Assembly: GCA_947496145.1 (NCBI GenBank)
Contig: CANMBS010000042.1
Span: forward strand, 1 to 44,102
From: an uncultured Pseudovibrio sp.
GTDB taxonomy: Bacteria; Pseudomonadota; Alphaproteobacteria; Rhizobiales; Stappiaceae
DNA length: 44,102 nucleotides
Reading direction: 5' to 3'
Positions 25,562-34,110 of the stretch are shown here, one piece after another. Under the pieces are notes generated by a model that was not told where the DNA came from, did not search any database, and worked only from the letters and a program-made list of their open reading frames with translations. A program made the position numbers and the translations under genes. Within the stretch, counting starts at the first letter, position 1, and every line of letters starts with the position of its first letter.

Positions 25562-25946
25562 TGTCGATACTCCTCGAACCCTCGATGAAGATTAAATATT
25601 TTTCATGTAACATCAAAGCATATGACTGCATTATTTCGTCATTAGATTATATTGCTAAATATAAATCCAACAATTTAACCTAGTAACAATATCTATATTC
25701 AGACACAACTGTCATAACAGGTAGGTATAATGTAAAAAATAAACACAAAAAATAATAAACGAATATAAATAATAATATTATTCAAAGAAGCAAAATAAAT
25801 GAATTTACATATACATATTGACTGTTGAATACTACCCGCACTCAAATGTGAAATTATAAGTAAGTTAGCGGTGGCAATTGCAGCAATTAGAACTAACTGA
25901 TTGCAAGGGCATTTATTTCCAAGTACGAGTAAAGTCTCTTTGTAGT
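25562..25946. promoter_or_regulatory. AT-rich promoter region of unit A
   Basis: 385 bp without a gene between the end of unit B and the start of unit A, both on the minus strand. It is strongly AT-rich. The 9-mer AACAGGTAG (25716-25724) also occurs, on the opposite strand, inside the inverted repeat of the unit B/C divergent promoter (30147-30155), hinting at a shared regulator. No firm -35/-10 was assigned. Confidence 0.45.
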
Positions 25947-26411
25947 TTATGCATCAACTGAAAGATTGCATCTCATAATGAGTTTAGCGATCATTACCTG
26001 CACAGGCTCATCTTTTTGATTAAGGGTTTTGATATACAGCTTGATCACTCCTCGTGTTGGTGCCGATCGCGAAGGGGTGGTTTCGAGGACCTTGATCTCT
26101 AGCCTTAAGGTATCACCGGGAGCAACCGACTGTGGCCAGCGAAATTCTTCGATACCTGCTCCTACGATTCCGCCTTCAGGTTTGAAGTCGCTATCAACCA
26201 GCAGACGCATGGTGAGCGCTGCGGTATGCCAACCGCTCGCTACCAACCTGCCAAAGAAAGTATTTTGTGCCGCTTTGTTATCTAAATGAAACTCCTGCGG
26301 GTCAAACTGGTGCGCAAAATCAATAATGTCATTCTCGCTCACTGTAATATTGGGAGAGCTAAATGTCTCTCCGGGAGTAACTTCATTGAGATATAATTTA
26401 GATGTGCTCAT
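25947..26411 (-). CDS. MaoC-like hot-dog dehydratase
   Basis: Enoyl hydratase/dehydratase of 154 residues with a single hot-dog fold. The catalytic region FAHQFDPQEFHLD (Asp and His of the MaoC hydratase motif) is followed by FGRLVASGWHTAALTMRL. CCGGAG lies 6 bases before the ATG. Last gene of unit B, after the FabG-like reductase. It gives the cluster a second dehydratase besides the FabZ-like one, perhaps for a different chain length or for a hydrazine-bearing intermediate (inference). Confidence 0.87.
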   Translation of the reverse strand: MSTSKLYLNEVTPGETFSSPNITVSENDIIDFAHQFDPQEFHLDNKAAQNTFFGRLVASGWHTAALTMRLLVDSDFKPEGGIVGAGIEEFRWPQSVAPGDTLRLEIKVLETTPSRSAPTRGVIKLYIKTLNQKDEPVQVMIAKLIMRCNLSVDA

Positions 26412-26444
26412 GATCTCTCCGGTCAGCTAGCATTCACACGTAGC

Positions 26445-27185
26445 TTATCGTGCAAACCCTCCATCACAACGAATTGTAGTGGAGTTCACATACCCTGGGT
26501 TCAGCAGGAAACTCACCACATCTGCGACTTCCTCGGGCTTTCCAATGCGGCGCAATGCTGAAAAATCAAGGAAGGGTTGAATCCGATCTTGATTGAGTTG
26601 CATAGTCATATCCGTTTCAATGAACCCCGGAGCGACCGCATTGACCCTTATACCCTTCGGCCCGAGAAGTTCCCCAAGCCACTGCGTCATCCCAATGATG
26701 CCGCCTTTACTAGCGCTGTAAGGCACTTGCCCGTCTGTTCCAAAAATACCTCCAAGGGAGGAGAGAAGAATGATACGCCCAGCCTCTGATTGCTCTAAGA
26801 ATGGAACACAAGATCCAGCAAGACGCAGAGTTCCGCTAAGATTCGTTTGAATAACAGAGGTTATTTGCTCTGACGTAAGTGTTAAGAATGGACCATCCTT
26901 AGCCATGCCTGCATTCGCGATCAACACATCAATTCCCCCCAACTCGTGAGCTACACGTACAGGTAACTCCAACGCTTGTTGCGGGTCAGAAAGATCAGCC
27001 TGATAGGTCTCAACCCTCGCCCCTTTAGCTTCAACTTTGGCAGCAACATCTTCAGCAGCCTGCTTATCGGAGCGATAACACAACGCAAACTGATGACCAT
27101 CCGTAGCGAGATGCTGCGCGATAGCTGCACCAATTCCTCTGGAGGCTCCTGTAATCAGGATTGTGGGTTTAGCCAGCTTTCTCAA
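26445..27185 (-). CDS. 3-oxoacyl-ACP reductase, FabG type
   Basis: Short-chain dehydrogenase of 246 residues and probable ketoreductase of the polyketide pathway. Cofactor motif TGASRGIG (12-19), NAG at 91-93, catalytic Ser142/143, Tyr156 and Lys160 (YSASK), and the FabG-type tail GYVNSTTIRCDGGFAR. It starts with TTG at 27185: GGAG stands 8 bases upstream, the start overlaps the preceding stop (TTGA), and no other in-frame Met precedes the cofactor site. It pairs with a degenerate SDR immediately upstream. Cofactor is presumably NADPH. Confidence 0.9.
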   Translation of the reverse strand: MRKLAKPTILITGASRGIGAAIAQHLATDGHQFALCYRSDKQAAEDVAAKVEAKGARVETYQADLSDPQQALELPVRVAHELGGIDVLIANAGMAKDGPFLTLTSEQITSVIQTNLSGTLRLAGSCVPFLEQSEAGRIILLSSLGGIFGTDGQVPYSASKGGIIGMTQWLGELLGPKGIRVNAVAPGFIETDMTMQLNQDRIQPFLDFSALRRIGKPEEVADVVSFLLNPGYVNSTTIRCDGGFAR

Positions 27186-27838
27186 ATATTTTGCTCCGTA
27201 AGACCTATACCAACCGGCACAACAAGACCGGACATAGGCAGATCATCCTGGTTAAGTAAATCGCACAGGAACTTAGAGAATGAGGCTATTGCCTGATGTC
27301 TTAATCGAGAGGCATAGATGTTTACGCGATTGCGCATGACACGCCATTGGTCATCTGGCGTCTGGTCCATTTGGAATTGAATATCGAGGCAATTGACGTT
27401 CACATCCATACGCTTGATTTCTCTCGCAAAGCTCTTGACCGCTGCCCGTCGTGCGTAACTATCAATAGGTGAGGTAGGCAACGGGAAAAGATATCGCGCA
27501 CTTTGCTCTTGAGTGATGGCCCAGATTTGACCGCCGCCACTTCGAGCAAGTAACCGCCCTGCTGCCTGTAGTTGTAACAGGAACGATAAGACAGCCTCTT
27601 CATGTGCCTGAGCAAGGTCATCAACTTCACCCAAACTCCTTGGCAAGTCGTGCGCAATGGTTGCAGGTCCGAAGATAATGCGATCAATAGGATTCTTATC
27701 TGTTTCCCAACTGCTGAGGGCATCGAGTGCCTCTTGGTTGCGACCATATTCATAAACACTCACAGACTGATCAGTGAGTCTGGTTCGCAAATCAGCTAGC
27801 AACTCGTTAGGTTCACCAAGAAGAAGTAATCCATTCAT
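27182..27838 (-). CDS. Degenerate SDR-like protein, partner of the FabG
   Basis: A 218-residue protein with the outline of a short-chain dehydrogenase but without its signature residues. The N terminus GLLLLGEPNELLADL lacks TGxxxGxG. The segment GGGQIWAITQEQ...SYARRAAVKSFAREIKRMDVNVNCLDIQ aligns with the Ser-Tyr-Lys region, but YxxxK reads YARRA. It directly precedes the intact FabG with a 4-base overlap. A structural partner of the ketoreductase, or a scaffold for carrier docking, is more likely than an active oxidoreductase. The family call is moderate. Confidence 0.65.
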   Translation of the reverse strand: MNGLLLLGEPNELLADLRTRLTDQSVSVYEYGRNQEALDALSSWETDKNPIDRIIFGPATIAHDLPRSLGEVDDLAQAHEEAVLSFLLQLQAAGRLLARSGGGQIWAITQEQSARYLFPLPTSPIDSYARRAAVKSFAREIKRMDVNVNCLDIQFQMDQTPDDQWRVMRNRVNIYASRLRHQAIASFSKFLCDLLNQDDLPMSGLVVPVGIGLTEQNI

Positions 27839-27864
27839 GTCGTTTTCAAACCTGCATCTGTTGG

Positions 27865-28167
27865 TTAAACGCTCTCGTTACCTTCTTCAGTTCGTTTAAC
27901 AACATAGTCTGCGAGTGAACCAATATTGGCACATGTTTCACGCAATAGTTCTGGTGTCAGATTTTGCTGGCGGAGCGAAAACTGCCGCTCTACCCCTACC
28001 ACCAGCTCAAGTGTGTCGACTGAATCAAGGGAGAGAGGAGGCTCTCCGAGCTCAGTTACTTCCTCCAAGTCTTCCAGTTTAATGCCACTTGCACCAAGAT
28101 TCAGGCGCTCAATTAGCAGGTCTTTTTTAATGAAGCTCACGATTTGCTCGCGGTTTACAGTACTCAT
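27865..28167 (-). CDS. Acyl carrier protein, unit B
   Basis: Carrier protein of 100 residues with a canonical Asp-Ser-Val attachment site (Ser49 in LSLDSVDTLEL) and acidic helix II/III. GGGAG precedes the ATG. It lies between the FabZ-like dehydratase and the SDR pair, so it is the best candidate for the polyketide-chain carrier that visits ketosynthase, reductase and dehydratase. No phosphopantetheinyl transferase gene is in the window. Confidence 0.88.
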   Translation of the reverse strand: MSTVNREQIVSFIKKDLLIERLNLGASGIKLEDLEEVTELGEPPLSLDSVDTLELVVGVERQFSLRQQNLTPELLRETCANIGSLADYVVKRTEEGNESV

Positions 28168-28229
28168 ATCCGCTGCTCCCTTTCGATTTCAGACATTGGC
28201 AAGGTGCTCTCTATAAGATCGCGAGAGTT

Positions 28230-28703
28230 TCAATCTGCCCACCAGAGCGTAAGATCTGCGCGCATGCACTGCACGTCTCCGCGCCGGATAGATGCTTTAA
28301 AACTAAAGAAGGTATTGGGTTTCATTTGCTCATCTATCTCAGGTTTACCTGAGAACTGAATACGGGCGGTAACATCTTCCTCAGGCAAAACTGGCACTTT
28401 AAATGCGACGTTATTTGCATTGATTAGATATCCCTTTACATCAATCCCAGCACGCAGACTTAGCAGCAGATTTGCAGTCTGCGCGGCCATTTCAAGAAGA
28501 ATAACGCCTGGTACAAGCGGTGATTCTGGAAAGTGCCCCGGAAAGAACCATGACCCTTTCTCAAAGCGATAGTTTCCATGTGCGATCAGTAGTTCCCGAT
28601 CAACCTGTGCTGAATCGACAAAAAGAAATGGGGGACGGTGTCTGAGAAAGTCAGAAACACTTTCAACGCTGTCATACGTAATCATTGTCTCTGACGATGT
28701 CAT
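28230..28703 (-). CDS. 3-hydroxyacyl-ACP dehydratase, FabZ/FabA-like
   Basis: Hot-dog dehydratase of 157 residues. Catalytic His57 (FFPGHFPESPLVPG) and Glu71 (ILLEMAAQ) are 14 residues apart, as in FabZ. RHRPPFLFVD is the usual N-terminal block. The ATG at 28703 follows TGAGG by 7 bases and is preferred over the in-frame TTG at 28715. It should remove water from the beta-hydroxyacyl chain made by the ketosynthase and FabG, leaving a double bond. With no enoyl reductase in units B and C, repeated cycles would give a polyene. Confidence 0.88.
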   Translation of the reverse strand: MTSSETMITYDSVESVSDFLRHRPPFLFVDSAQVDRELLIAHGNYRFEKGSWFFPGHFPESPLVPGVILLEMAAQTANLLLSLRAGIDVKGYLINANNVAFKVPVLPEEDVTARIQFSGKPEIDEQMKPNTFFSFKASIRRGDVQCMRADLTLWWAD

Positions 28704-28756
28704 GGTAATCCTCAATGCATCTCAAAGTTTCAGGGACTGCTGGTTCGTCAGGAAGA

Positions 28757-29977
28757 CTATTTTTTGATCACACCGTCGTCATCCAAAACTTTCCAACCAG
28801 TGGTATTTGCTTCTACAAAGACAAAATCCTTTGTAGATTCACCGGTTTGGTTTCTTGCAATCGGACCGAGAAGGCCATCCATTGTGGTTAGCTTCTGCAA
28901 GCCACGACGAATTTTCTCACGGTCTTCCTGCACGGTATCTGCTCTCGCCATTACGGCTTCGCTTTCAATAACCTGCTTAATTGCATAGATATTTTCCCAG
29001 GCAGCCATGCTGTGCAGGTCAGCATATCCGGCAAACTGTGCAGTTGCAGCCGCTGCTGCTCTTGCGATGTCGTTAATTGGTGCAAAGCTGGTAGGAACAA
29101 TCATACCACTTGCCTGTTTGCCGCAAGTTTCCAGAAGTTGCGGAGTGGTAAGACTTGTAAGGCCAATGATAGCTGGAGGGTTATAGTTTTGACGCTCCAT
29201 TTCCTTAAGAACGCCACAAGCTGTGAAAGGGTGTGCCGAAATTACGACAATATCTGCATTGACTGAGGCAAGCTCTTTTACGCGGTCAACAAAGTCCACA
29301 TCATCAACAAGCCATTGAGCTTCACCTTTAACTTCAAAACCGTTGGCTGCGGCGCGTTCCTTGATAATGTTGTACCAGGTTTGATTAGAGTGAACGAAGT
29401 TTTCCTCCACGCCGCCATAGATGGTTTTAAGTTCGCCATTTTGCTTCTTCATCCACACCCAGAGCGCATCATACATTTCAATCTCATCTGGAATATTTCT
29501 GAAAGCCCAATCAGAAAGACCTGCAAGACCTTTTCTCATGGCTACATCTGCAAAAATCGGAATTTTGTGGCCTTTATCATTGGCATCACCAGCTCTTTGC
29601 TGCAGGCTCTCAAAAACAGGCTTGAGAACAGATGAACATGTAGTTCCCACCACAGCGAGCCAATCTCCCTCAGCATATGAGCCGAGAGTTTCGACACCTA
29701 ATTCCGCATCACAGCGGTCATCACGATATTCGATTTCGATGCGTGCTCTGGTTCCATCACCCAGACGAACCCCACCAGCACGATTGATAAGTGAGCTCGC
29801 CGCACGCATAGCCGCCTCACTATTGTCACCAAACGGGCTAAGGATCCCGGACTTGGCACCCATACCACCAATTTTAATCGTTCGATCAGCCGCTGCTGAT
29901 GGCTGTAACCAAAGAGCAGCTGCCGCAAGCCCAATTGCGATAGTTTTGCGGAAACTAAACGATGAGATCAAATTCAT
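28757..29977 (-). CDS. LivJ-like periplasmic binding protein (type 1)
   Basis: Branched-chain amino-acid/amide-type substrate-binding protein of 406 residues with a Sec signal (RKTIAIGLAAAALWLQPSAAA). The mature part starts RTIKIGGMGAKSG, followed by NRAGGV and IEYRDDRCDAELGVE, as in LivJ/LivK. GAGGGC precedes the ATG. It is the first gene of unit B, with no permease or ATPase anywhere in the cluster. It may act as a periplasmic receptor for the product or a precursor, or work with a transporter encoded elsewhere. Its place in a polyketide operon is odd. Confidence 0.88.
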   Translation of the reverse strand: MNLISSFSFRKTIAIGLAAAALWLQPSAAADRTIKIGGMGAKSGILSPFGDNSEAAMRAASSLINRAGGVRLGDGTRARIEIEYRDDRCDAELGVETLGSYAEGDWLAVVGTTCSSVLKPVFESLQQRAGDANDKGHKIPIFADVAMRKGLAGLSDWAFRNIPDEIEMYDALWVWMKKQNGELKTIYGGVEENFVHSNQTWYNIIKERAAANGFEVKGEAQWLVDDVDFVDRVKELASVNADIVVISAHPFTACGVLKEMERQNYNPPAIIGLTSLTTPQLLETCGKQASGMIVPTSFAPINDIARAAAAATAQFAGYADLHSMAAWENIYAIKQVIESEAVMARADTVQEDREKIRRGLQKLTTMDGLLGPIARNQTGESTKDFVFVEANTTGWKVLDDDGVIKK

Positions 29978-30304
29978 GCTAAGTGCCCTCTATTTGCGCA
30001 TACCTCAATGGTCAATGAATAAATTGAAACTATTATTTTTCATGAAGTAGAATACGAGAGGATGCAAATTCAGTAATCTCATATTCCATTCTAGAAATTT
30101 TAAAAATCTTGGCATTAACCCTCTGACATAACAAAAACAGGAGCAACTACCTGTTGTGGTAGTTTTCATATTCTAAGTGTCGCGTCAGTTATCTGTATTA
30201 AATTCAGTTAGATCGTACTCACTACTAGTATTGATAGTTGTCGCATCGAGAAGGATATCTGATCTTGAAGGCTATCTTGTTTTCTGAATAGTTAAAGGAG
30301 AGGC
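29978..30304. promoter_or_regulatory. Divergent promoter region of units B and C
   Basis: 327 bp without a gene between divergent units. It contains an inverted repeat with 7-bp arms, AACTACC (30145-30151) and GGTAGTT (30158-30164), around TGTTGT, followed by TTT. This could be an operator or a small hairpin. Part of it (CTACCTGTT) matches, as its complement, a 9-mer upstream of unit A. Confidence 0.5.
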
Positions 30305-31786
30305 ATGTCCAGCAAATCTGCAAGTAAACAGAGCAAGCCTGGCGATGCTCCTGTTGTGTCCACTCAAACTTCCTATTGGATGCTCTTTGTTATTTTGATT
30401 GGACAAGCACTGGCGGCGATGGATACTGCAATTGTAAACGTGGCAGCACCAACACTCCAGAGAGAGCTTGATCTATCTGGTGCCATGTTACAATTAACAG
30501 TTGCCGGATACGGGCTGGCTTATGCTTCATTCTTAATCACGGCTGCCCGCCTTGGTGCTCTTTATGGCTACCGACGCCTCTTTGTCATTGGCCTTGCTGT
30601 ATTCACGGTCTCCTCTACAGTTTGCGGCATGGCCGCTTCACCGCAAATACTTGTTTCAGGACGTGTATTTCAGGGATTTGGTGCAGCTTTACTGGTTCCT
30701 CAGGTCCTTTCACTCATTCAGTTAAGCTATTCCGGAACAGCAAAATCCCGGGCTATTGGCCTTTATTCCATGATACTGGGACTTGGCGCTGCTGCTGGAC
30801 AGATCCTAGGTGGTGTAATTGTCAGTATGGACGTCTTTTTGCTGAGCTGGCGTCCGGCTTTCCTTATTAACATTCCTGTGGGGCTTCTTCTTATCTTACT
30901 TGCCTTTGTACTTTTACCGAGTGATGCAGGAAAGCAGAAAGTAAAATTAGATCTTGTGGGTGTTATCGCAGGTATTGCCGCTGCCCTGAGTATCCTTGTT
31001 CCACTTACATTTGGGCGTGAGTTAGACTGGCCGCTTTGGTCGATGTTATTGGCGATGGCCGGAATTGTCATTCTGGCCGGTTTCTGGCGTTATGAAAAGG
31101 CGCTTTCACAACGTGGAAAATCTCCAATTCTTGATCCAGAGCTACTTGCTATACGCGGCATTCCGCAAGGATTGGGTGTAATTGCGCTCGGGTTTATTGG
31201 GTACGGTGGCTGGCTCCTCACAGTTGCACTTTATTTGCAAACGGGACTTGGCTTCAGTGCTCTGGTGTCCGGCTTAACCTTTGGCGCTTACGCTATTGGG
31301 TTTGGCTCATCTAATCTTTTCTGGTCTTATCTACCGGAGCGCCTGATTAAGCATGCACCAGCGCTTGCTATGCTCACACTTTTGTGCGCCAGCGTATTCT
31401 TTGCGCTTTTGGTAACCGGACAAGGATGGCATCCGGTAGCAGGTCCCCTTCTGCTGTTTTTTGCTGGTAGTGGTCATGGGATGAGCTTTGGTACAACTGT
31501 CAACCGAATGACTTCAGCAATTCCCGAGCAATACGCTTCATCCTTAAGTGGTCTGGCAACAAGTTGCTCTCAGTTCTCTGTGGTGAGCGGTACCGCCATA
31601 CTAGGCAGTGTCTATTTTGCGGTTGCTTCCGGTTTTATGTCAGTATCAGGTGGATCCAATACTGCCATGGTAGCTGTAGCTCTTACTGTTGCGATTTGTG
31701 CAGCCTTTGGCTTCGTGTTGGCAGGCCGCCTCCCCCTATTCCAAGAAACACCTAAGTTGAAAGTTGCGAGGCAATCGGATGGTTGA
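30305..31786 (+). CDS. MFS exporter, DHA2 (EmrB/QacA) type
   Basis: Drug/proton antiporter of 493 residues with about 14 hydrophobic segments. The DHA2 motif MDTAIVNVAAPTLQREL is in helix 1, motif A-like ARLGALYGYRRLF follows, and motif C-like GLGAAAGQILGGVIV is present. A strong ribosome site (AAAGGAGAGGC) precedes the ATG. First gene of unit C; its stop overlaps the ACP start by 8 bp. Likely exports the cluster product and gives self-protection. Confidence 0.92.
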   Translation: MSSKSASKQSKPGDAPVVSTQTSYWMLFVILIGQALAAMDTAIVNVAAPTLQRELDLSGAMLQLTVAGYGLAYASFLITAARLGALYGYRRLFVIGLAVFTVSSTVCGMAASPQILVSGRVFQGFGAALLVPQVLSLIQLSYSGTAKSRAIGLYSMILGLGAAAGQILGGVIVSMDVFLLSWRPAFLINIPVGLLLILLAFVLLPSDAGKQKVKLDLVGVIAGIAAALSILVPLTFGRELDWPLWSMLLAMAGIVILAGFWRYEKALSQRGKSPILDPELLAIRGIPQGLGVIALGFIGYGGWLLTVALYLQTGLGFSALVSGLTFGAYAIGFGSSNLFWSYLPERLIKHAPALAMLTLLCASVFFALLVTGQGWHPVAGPLLLFFAGSGHGMSFGTTVNRMTSAIPEQYASSLSGLATSCSQFSVVSGTAILGSVYFAVASGFMSVSGGSNTAMVAVALTVAICAAFGFVLAGRLPLFQETPKLKVARQSDG

Positions 31787-32036
31787 AACGAGTAGTCCCG
31801 AGATTGTGGCTGATCTTCGTCAATTAGCGGCCAAGATCATCCAAACCGATCCAGATACAATGGAGGCGGATCAGCCACTCAAAGAGTATGGGATCACATC
31901 GATTGAGCTAATCGATTTTATCAGACGTATCGAAAACCAGTACGCAATCACATTTCAACCTGATGCTTTCCAGGAGATAACAATCAGCGCACTTGCAGAG
32001 AACGTAATTCAGGCGATGGGCGGGGAAAAGCAATGA
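31779..32036 (+). CDS. Acyl carrier protein, unit C
   Basis: Carrier protein of 85 residues. The attachment site is Ser41 in YGITSIELIDF, with Thr-Ser-Ile replacing Asp-Ser-Leu. The ATG at 31779, inside the MFS gene end, follows GAGG by 8 bases and is preferred to the TTG at 31764. It overlaps the ketosynthase start as ATGA. The close link to the KS/CLF pair suggests it carries the starter unit or the growing chain. Confidence 0.87.
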   Translation: MVETSSPEIVADLRQLAAKIIQTDPDTMEADQPLKEYGITSIELIDFIRRIENQYAITFQPDAFQEITISALAENVIQAMGGEKQ

Positions 32037-33220
32037 AGTCTGTCGCAATTACCGGCTCAAGTATATTTGCGCCCAACGGAACGACATCACAAGCGCTCTG
32101 GGAAAGTCTGGTGGACGGCATCCCCAGAAACAGCAAATGGCCTCGGAGAGAATTAGCGGGATACCCAACCAATAATGTGATTGCGATTCCAGAGGAAAGC
32201 TGGGAGCAGATTACCGATTTTCCCGGCATAACCCGCTCGCAGAAAATGGCTAGCTTCCTGACACGGCAAGCGCTTGAGACTGCTGCGTTACCCTCTACCC
32301 AAATGACAAATGTAGGTTGCGCTTTAGGCACTACAACTGCTGCGGCTGAGATCGTGGAGCTTGCAGAAACTGATAAAGCAGATCTCAAAGAGGCACACAA
32401 AATTAACCAGAATGCGGACTTGGTGCCCAAAGACATTTATGACTGGGGTGGCCCCACTTTTACGTTGTCAACTGCGTGTTCTTCCGGGCTACTTGCTCCC
32501 GTCCTTGCTGCTCAAATGATCAACTCCGGCGAAGTGGAAGCAATGGTCGCAGGCGGAATGGATGTGTTGTTAGAGTACACGATATGTGGGTTTAACTCCC
32601 TCAGAGTCGCTGTTGAAGGACAATGCAAGCCTTTTGATCAATCAAGAATGGGAGTTGTCCTTTCTGAAGGTGGGGCCTGCTTCTGCCTTGAAAAACTGGA
32701 GGAGGCACAGGCGCGGCAAGCGAACATTCAAGGGCTCATCGTCGGTTATGGCATCAGTTGTGATGGCGGTCATCCAACAGCTCCCAGTGCTGAAGGAATT
32801 GGGCGGGCAATCAAGCAAGCTTTGACTTCGGCAAATGTAGAGCCCTCTGATATTGCAGGAATTATAGCACACGGAACTGGTACTCCGACCAACGACAAGA
32901 TCGAAGTTGAAGCACTTCGCAATGTATTTGGTGAGGTGCCATTGCCACCTTTGACTTCTGTTAAAAGCGCTCTTGGTCATGCGCAGGGCGGTGCTGGGTC
33001 CATTGCACTTTATGCGGCATTGGCGGCATTAGAGCGAGGTTACTTACCCGGTGTCAGCCACCTGAATGAAATAGATCCCACTCTTGGAGATCTCCCTGTT
33101 AAGGCCTCCCCCATTGTATTGAAAGGGGGGTGTCTGATGGTGAACGCCTTTGGTTTTGGGGGTAACAACTGTGTCATGATTGTTGCCACACAACAATTCC
33201 TTGATGAAAGGAAACACTGA
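32033..33220 (+). CDS. Ketosynthase alpha (FabF-like, type II PKS)
   Basis: Beta-ketoacyl-ACP synthase of 395 residues with a complete catalytic triad: Cys149 (TACSSG), His280 (AHGTGTPTND) and the second His in KSALGHAQGG. GMDVLLEYTICGFNSLR and NAFGFGGNNCVM are typical FabF-family blocks. It overlaps the ACP start side (ATGA) and the following chain-length-factor gene (TGATG). The pairing with an inactive partner makes it a type II PKS KS-alpha rather than a housekeeping FabF. Chain extension would use malonyl-ACP from primary metabolism, as no acyltransferase gene is seen. Confidence 0.92.
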   Translation: MKSVAITGSSIFAPNGTTSQALWESLVDGIPRNSKWPRRELAGYPTNNVIAIPEESWEQITDFPGITRSQKMASFLTRQALETAALPSTQMTNVGCALGTTTAAAEIVELAETDKADLKEAHKINQNADLVPKDIYDWGGPTFTLSTACSSGLLAPVLAAQMINSGEVEAMVAGGMDVLLEYTICGFNSLRVAVEGQCKPFDQSRMGVVLSEGGACFCLEKLEEAQARQANIQGLIVGYGISCDGGHPTAPSAEGIGRAIKQALTSANVEPSDIAGIIAHGTGTPTNDKIEVEALRNVFGEVPLPPLTSVKSALGHAQGGAGSIALYAALAALERGYLPGVSHLNEIDPTLGDLPVKASPIVLKGGCLMVNAFGFGGNNCVMIVATQQFLDERKH

Positions 33221-34092
33221 TGGGAAAGGGTATCTCCATTATCAACACTGTTTCCAATAAGGCTGCAAGTAATGGTCTGGTTCCAGAGACGGCGCTTGCG
33301 ACAGAGCTGCGCTCTCCGCGTGTCGGAGCAATGAACACCCAGGGCAGAATGGTCGTTCACGCCCTTCGGCAATGTCTGGATGGGCATACCTCTCTCGACA
33401 AAGAACGGGTCGGTCTGTGCCTGGGTACCGCTTGCGGTGCAAATACTATTGTTCTGGAAAGCCTTAATACTTCACACTCCAGTGGTTTCTTTGATGTGCC
33501 AGCCTCCTGGTATGCAACTGGACTACCAAACTCAACTACTGGAGTGGTTGCCAGTCTGGAGCAATTGCTCGGCCCAAATGTGACTTTACTCGGCGAGCAG
33601 TCAGGTTTTGATGCCATTATTATGGCTTGTCGAATGATACGTTTTGGACACGCCGAGGCCATGATTGCAGGGGCATTTGACACTCCCGTTCAGCTGAATG
33701 ATACCCAGCCAGATGGTGATGAGTTGGTGATGCTTAAGAGCAATGTAGCAGCCAGCGTCAGTTTACTCCTCCTTGTGGATGAAGACACTGAACAGGCGAG
33801 AACTCCCTCAATCATTGGCTGGTCCAGCAAAGCGCAACACAATGTTCCAACTGAGGAACTTGTCAGGACAGCAATTAAAATGTCAGGTCAGGAACTGGAA
33901 CCTAACAGAATACACACGACTGTTCTGGACACAAGCGATACAGACGTAGATTACATGGCCGCCACGGCTCCACTTCAACTGATTGATCGGATTGTGCGGC
34001 ATGCTGCAGCTGGTACGCACGCATTCATCGTACGCGGTTTTGATAAGAAATCACTTTGCCTGCTTTTGAACATCCCACATCACAAAAACTGA
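33220..34092 (+). CDS. Chain-length factor (KS-beta), inactive ketosynthase partner
   Basis: Ketosynthase-like protein of 290 residues, shorter than the usual 350-400. The active-site Cys is replaced by Gln127 in LGEQSGFDAI, as in the EQAGG motif of aromatic and reducing type II PKS chain-length factors. The N-terminal half keeps the fold (VGLCLGTACGANTIVLESL, STTGVVASLEQLLG). The catalytic His motifs are absent and the C terminus is short. Start shares bases with the KS stop (TGATG). It should form a heterodimer with the KS and set the chain length. Confidence 0.83.
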   Translation: MGKGISIINTVSNKAASNGLVPETALATELRSPRVGAMNTQGRMVVHALRQCLDGHTSLDKERVGLCLGTACGANTIVLESLNTSHSSGFFDVPASWYATGLPNSTTGVVASLEQLLGPNVTLLGEQSGFDAIIMACRMIRFGHAEAMIAGAFDTPVQLNDTQPDGDELVMLKSNVAASVSLLLLVDEDTEQARTPSIIGWSSKAQHNVPTEELVRTAIKMSGQELEPNRIHTTVLDTSDTDVDYMAATAPLQLIDRIVRHAAAGTHAFIVRGFDKKSLCLLLNIPHHKN

Positions 34093-34110
34093 GTTTATTG
34101 AGGATCCGTT

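Noticed and set aside
25562-25946. Replication origin or attachment site in the AT-rich gap
   Set aside because: High AT content is the only hint; no DnaA-box clusters, tRNA end or flanking direct repeats were found.
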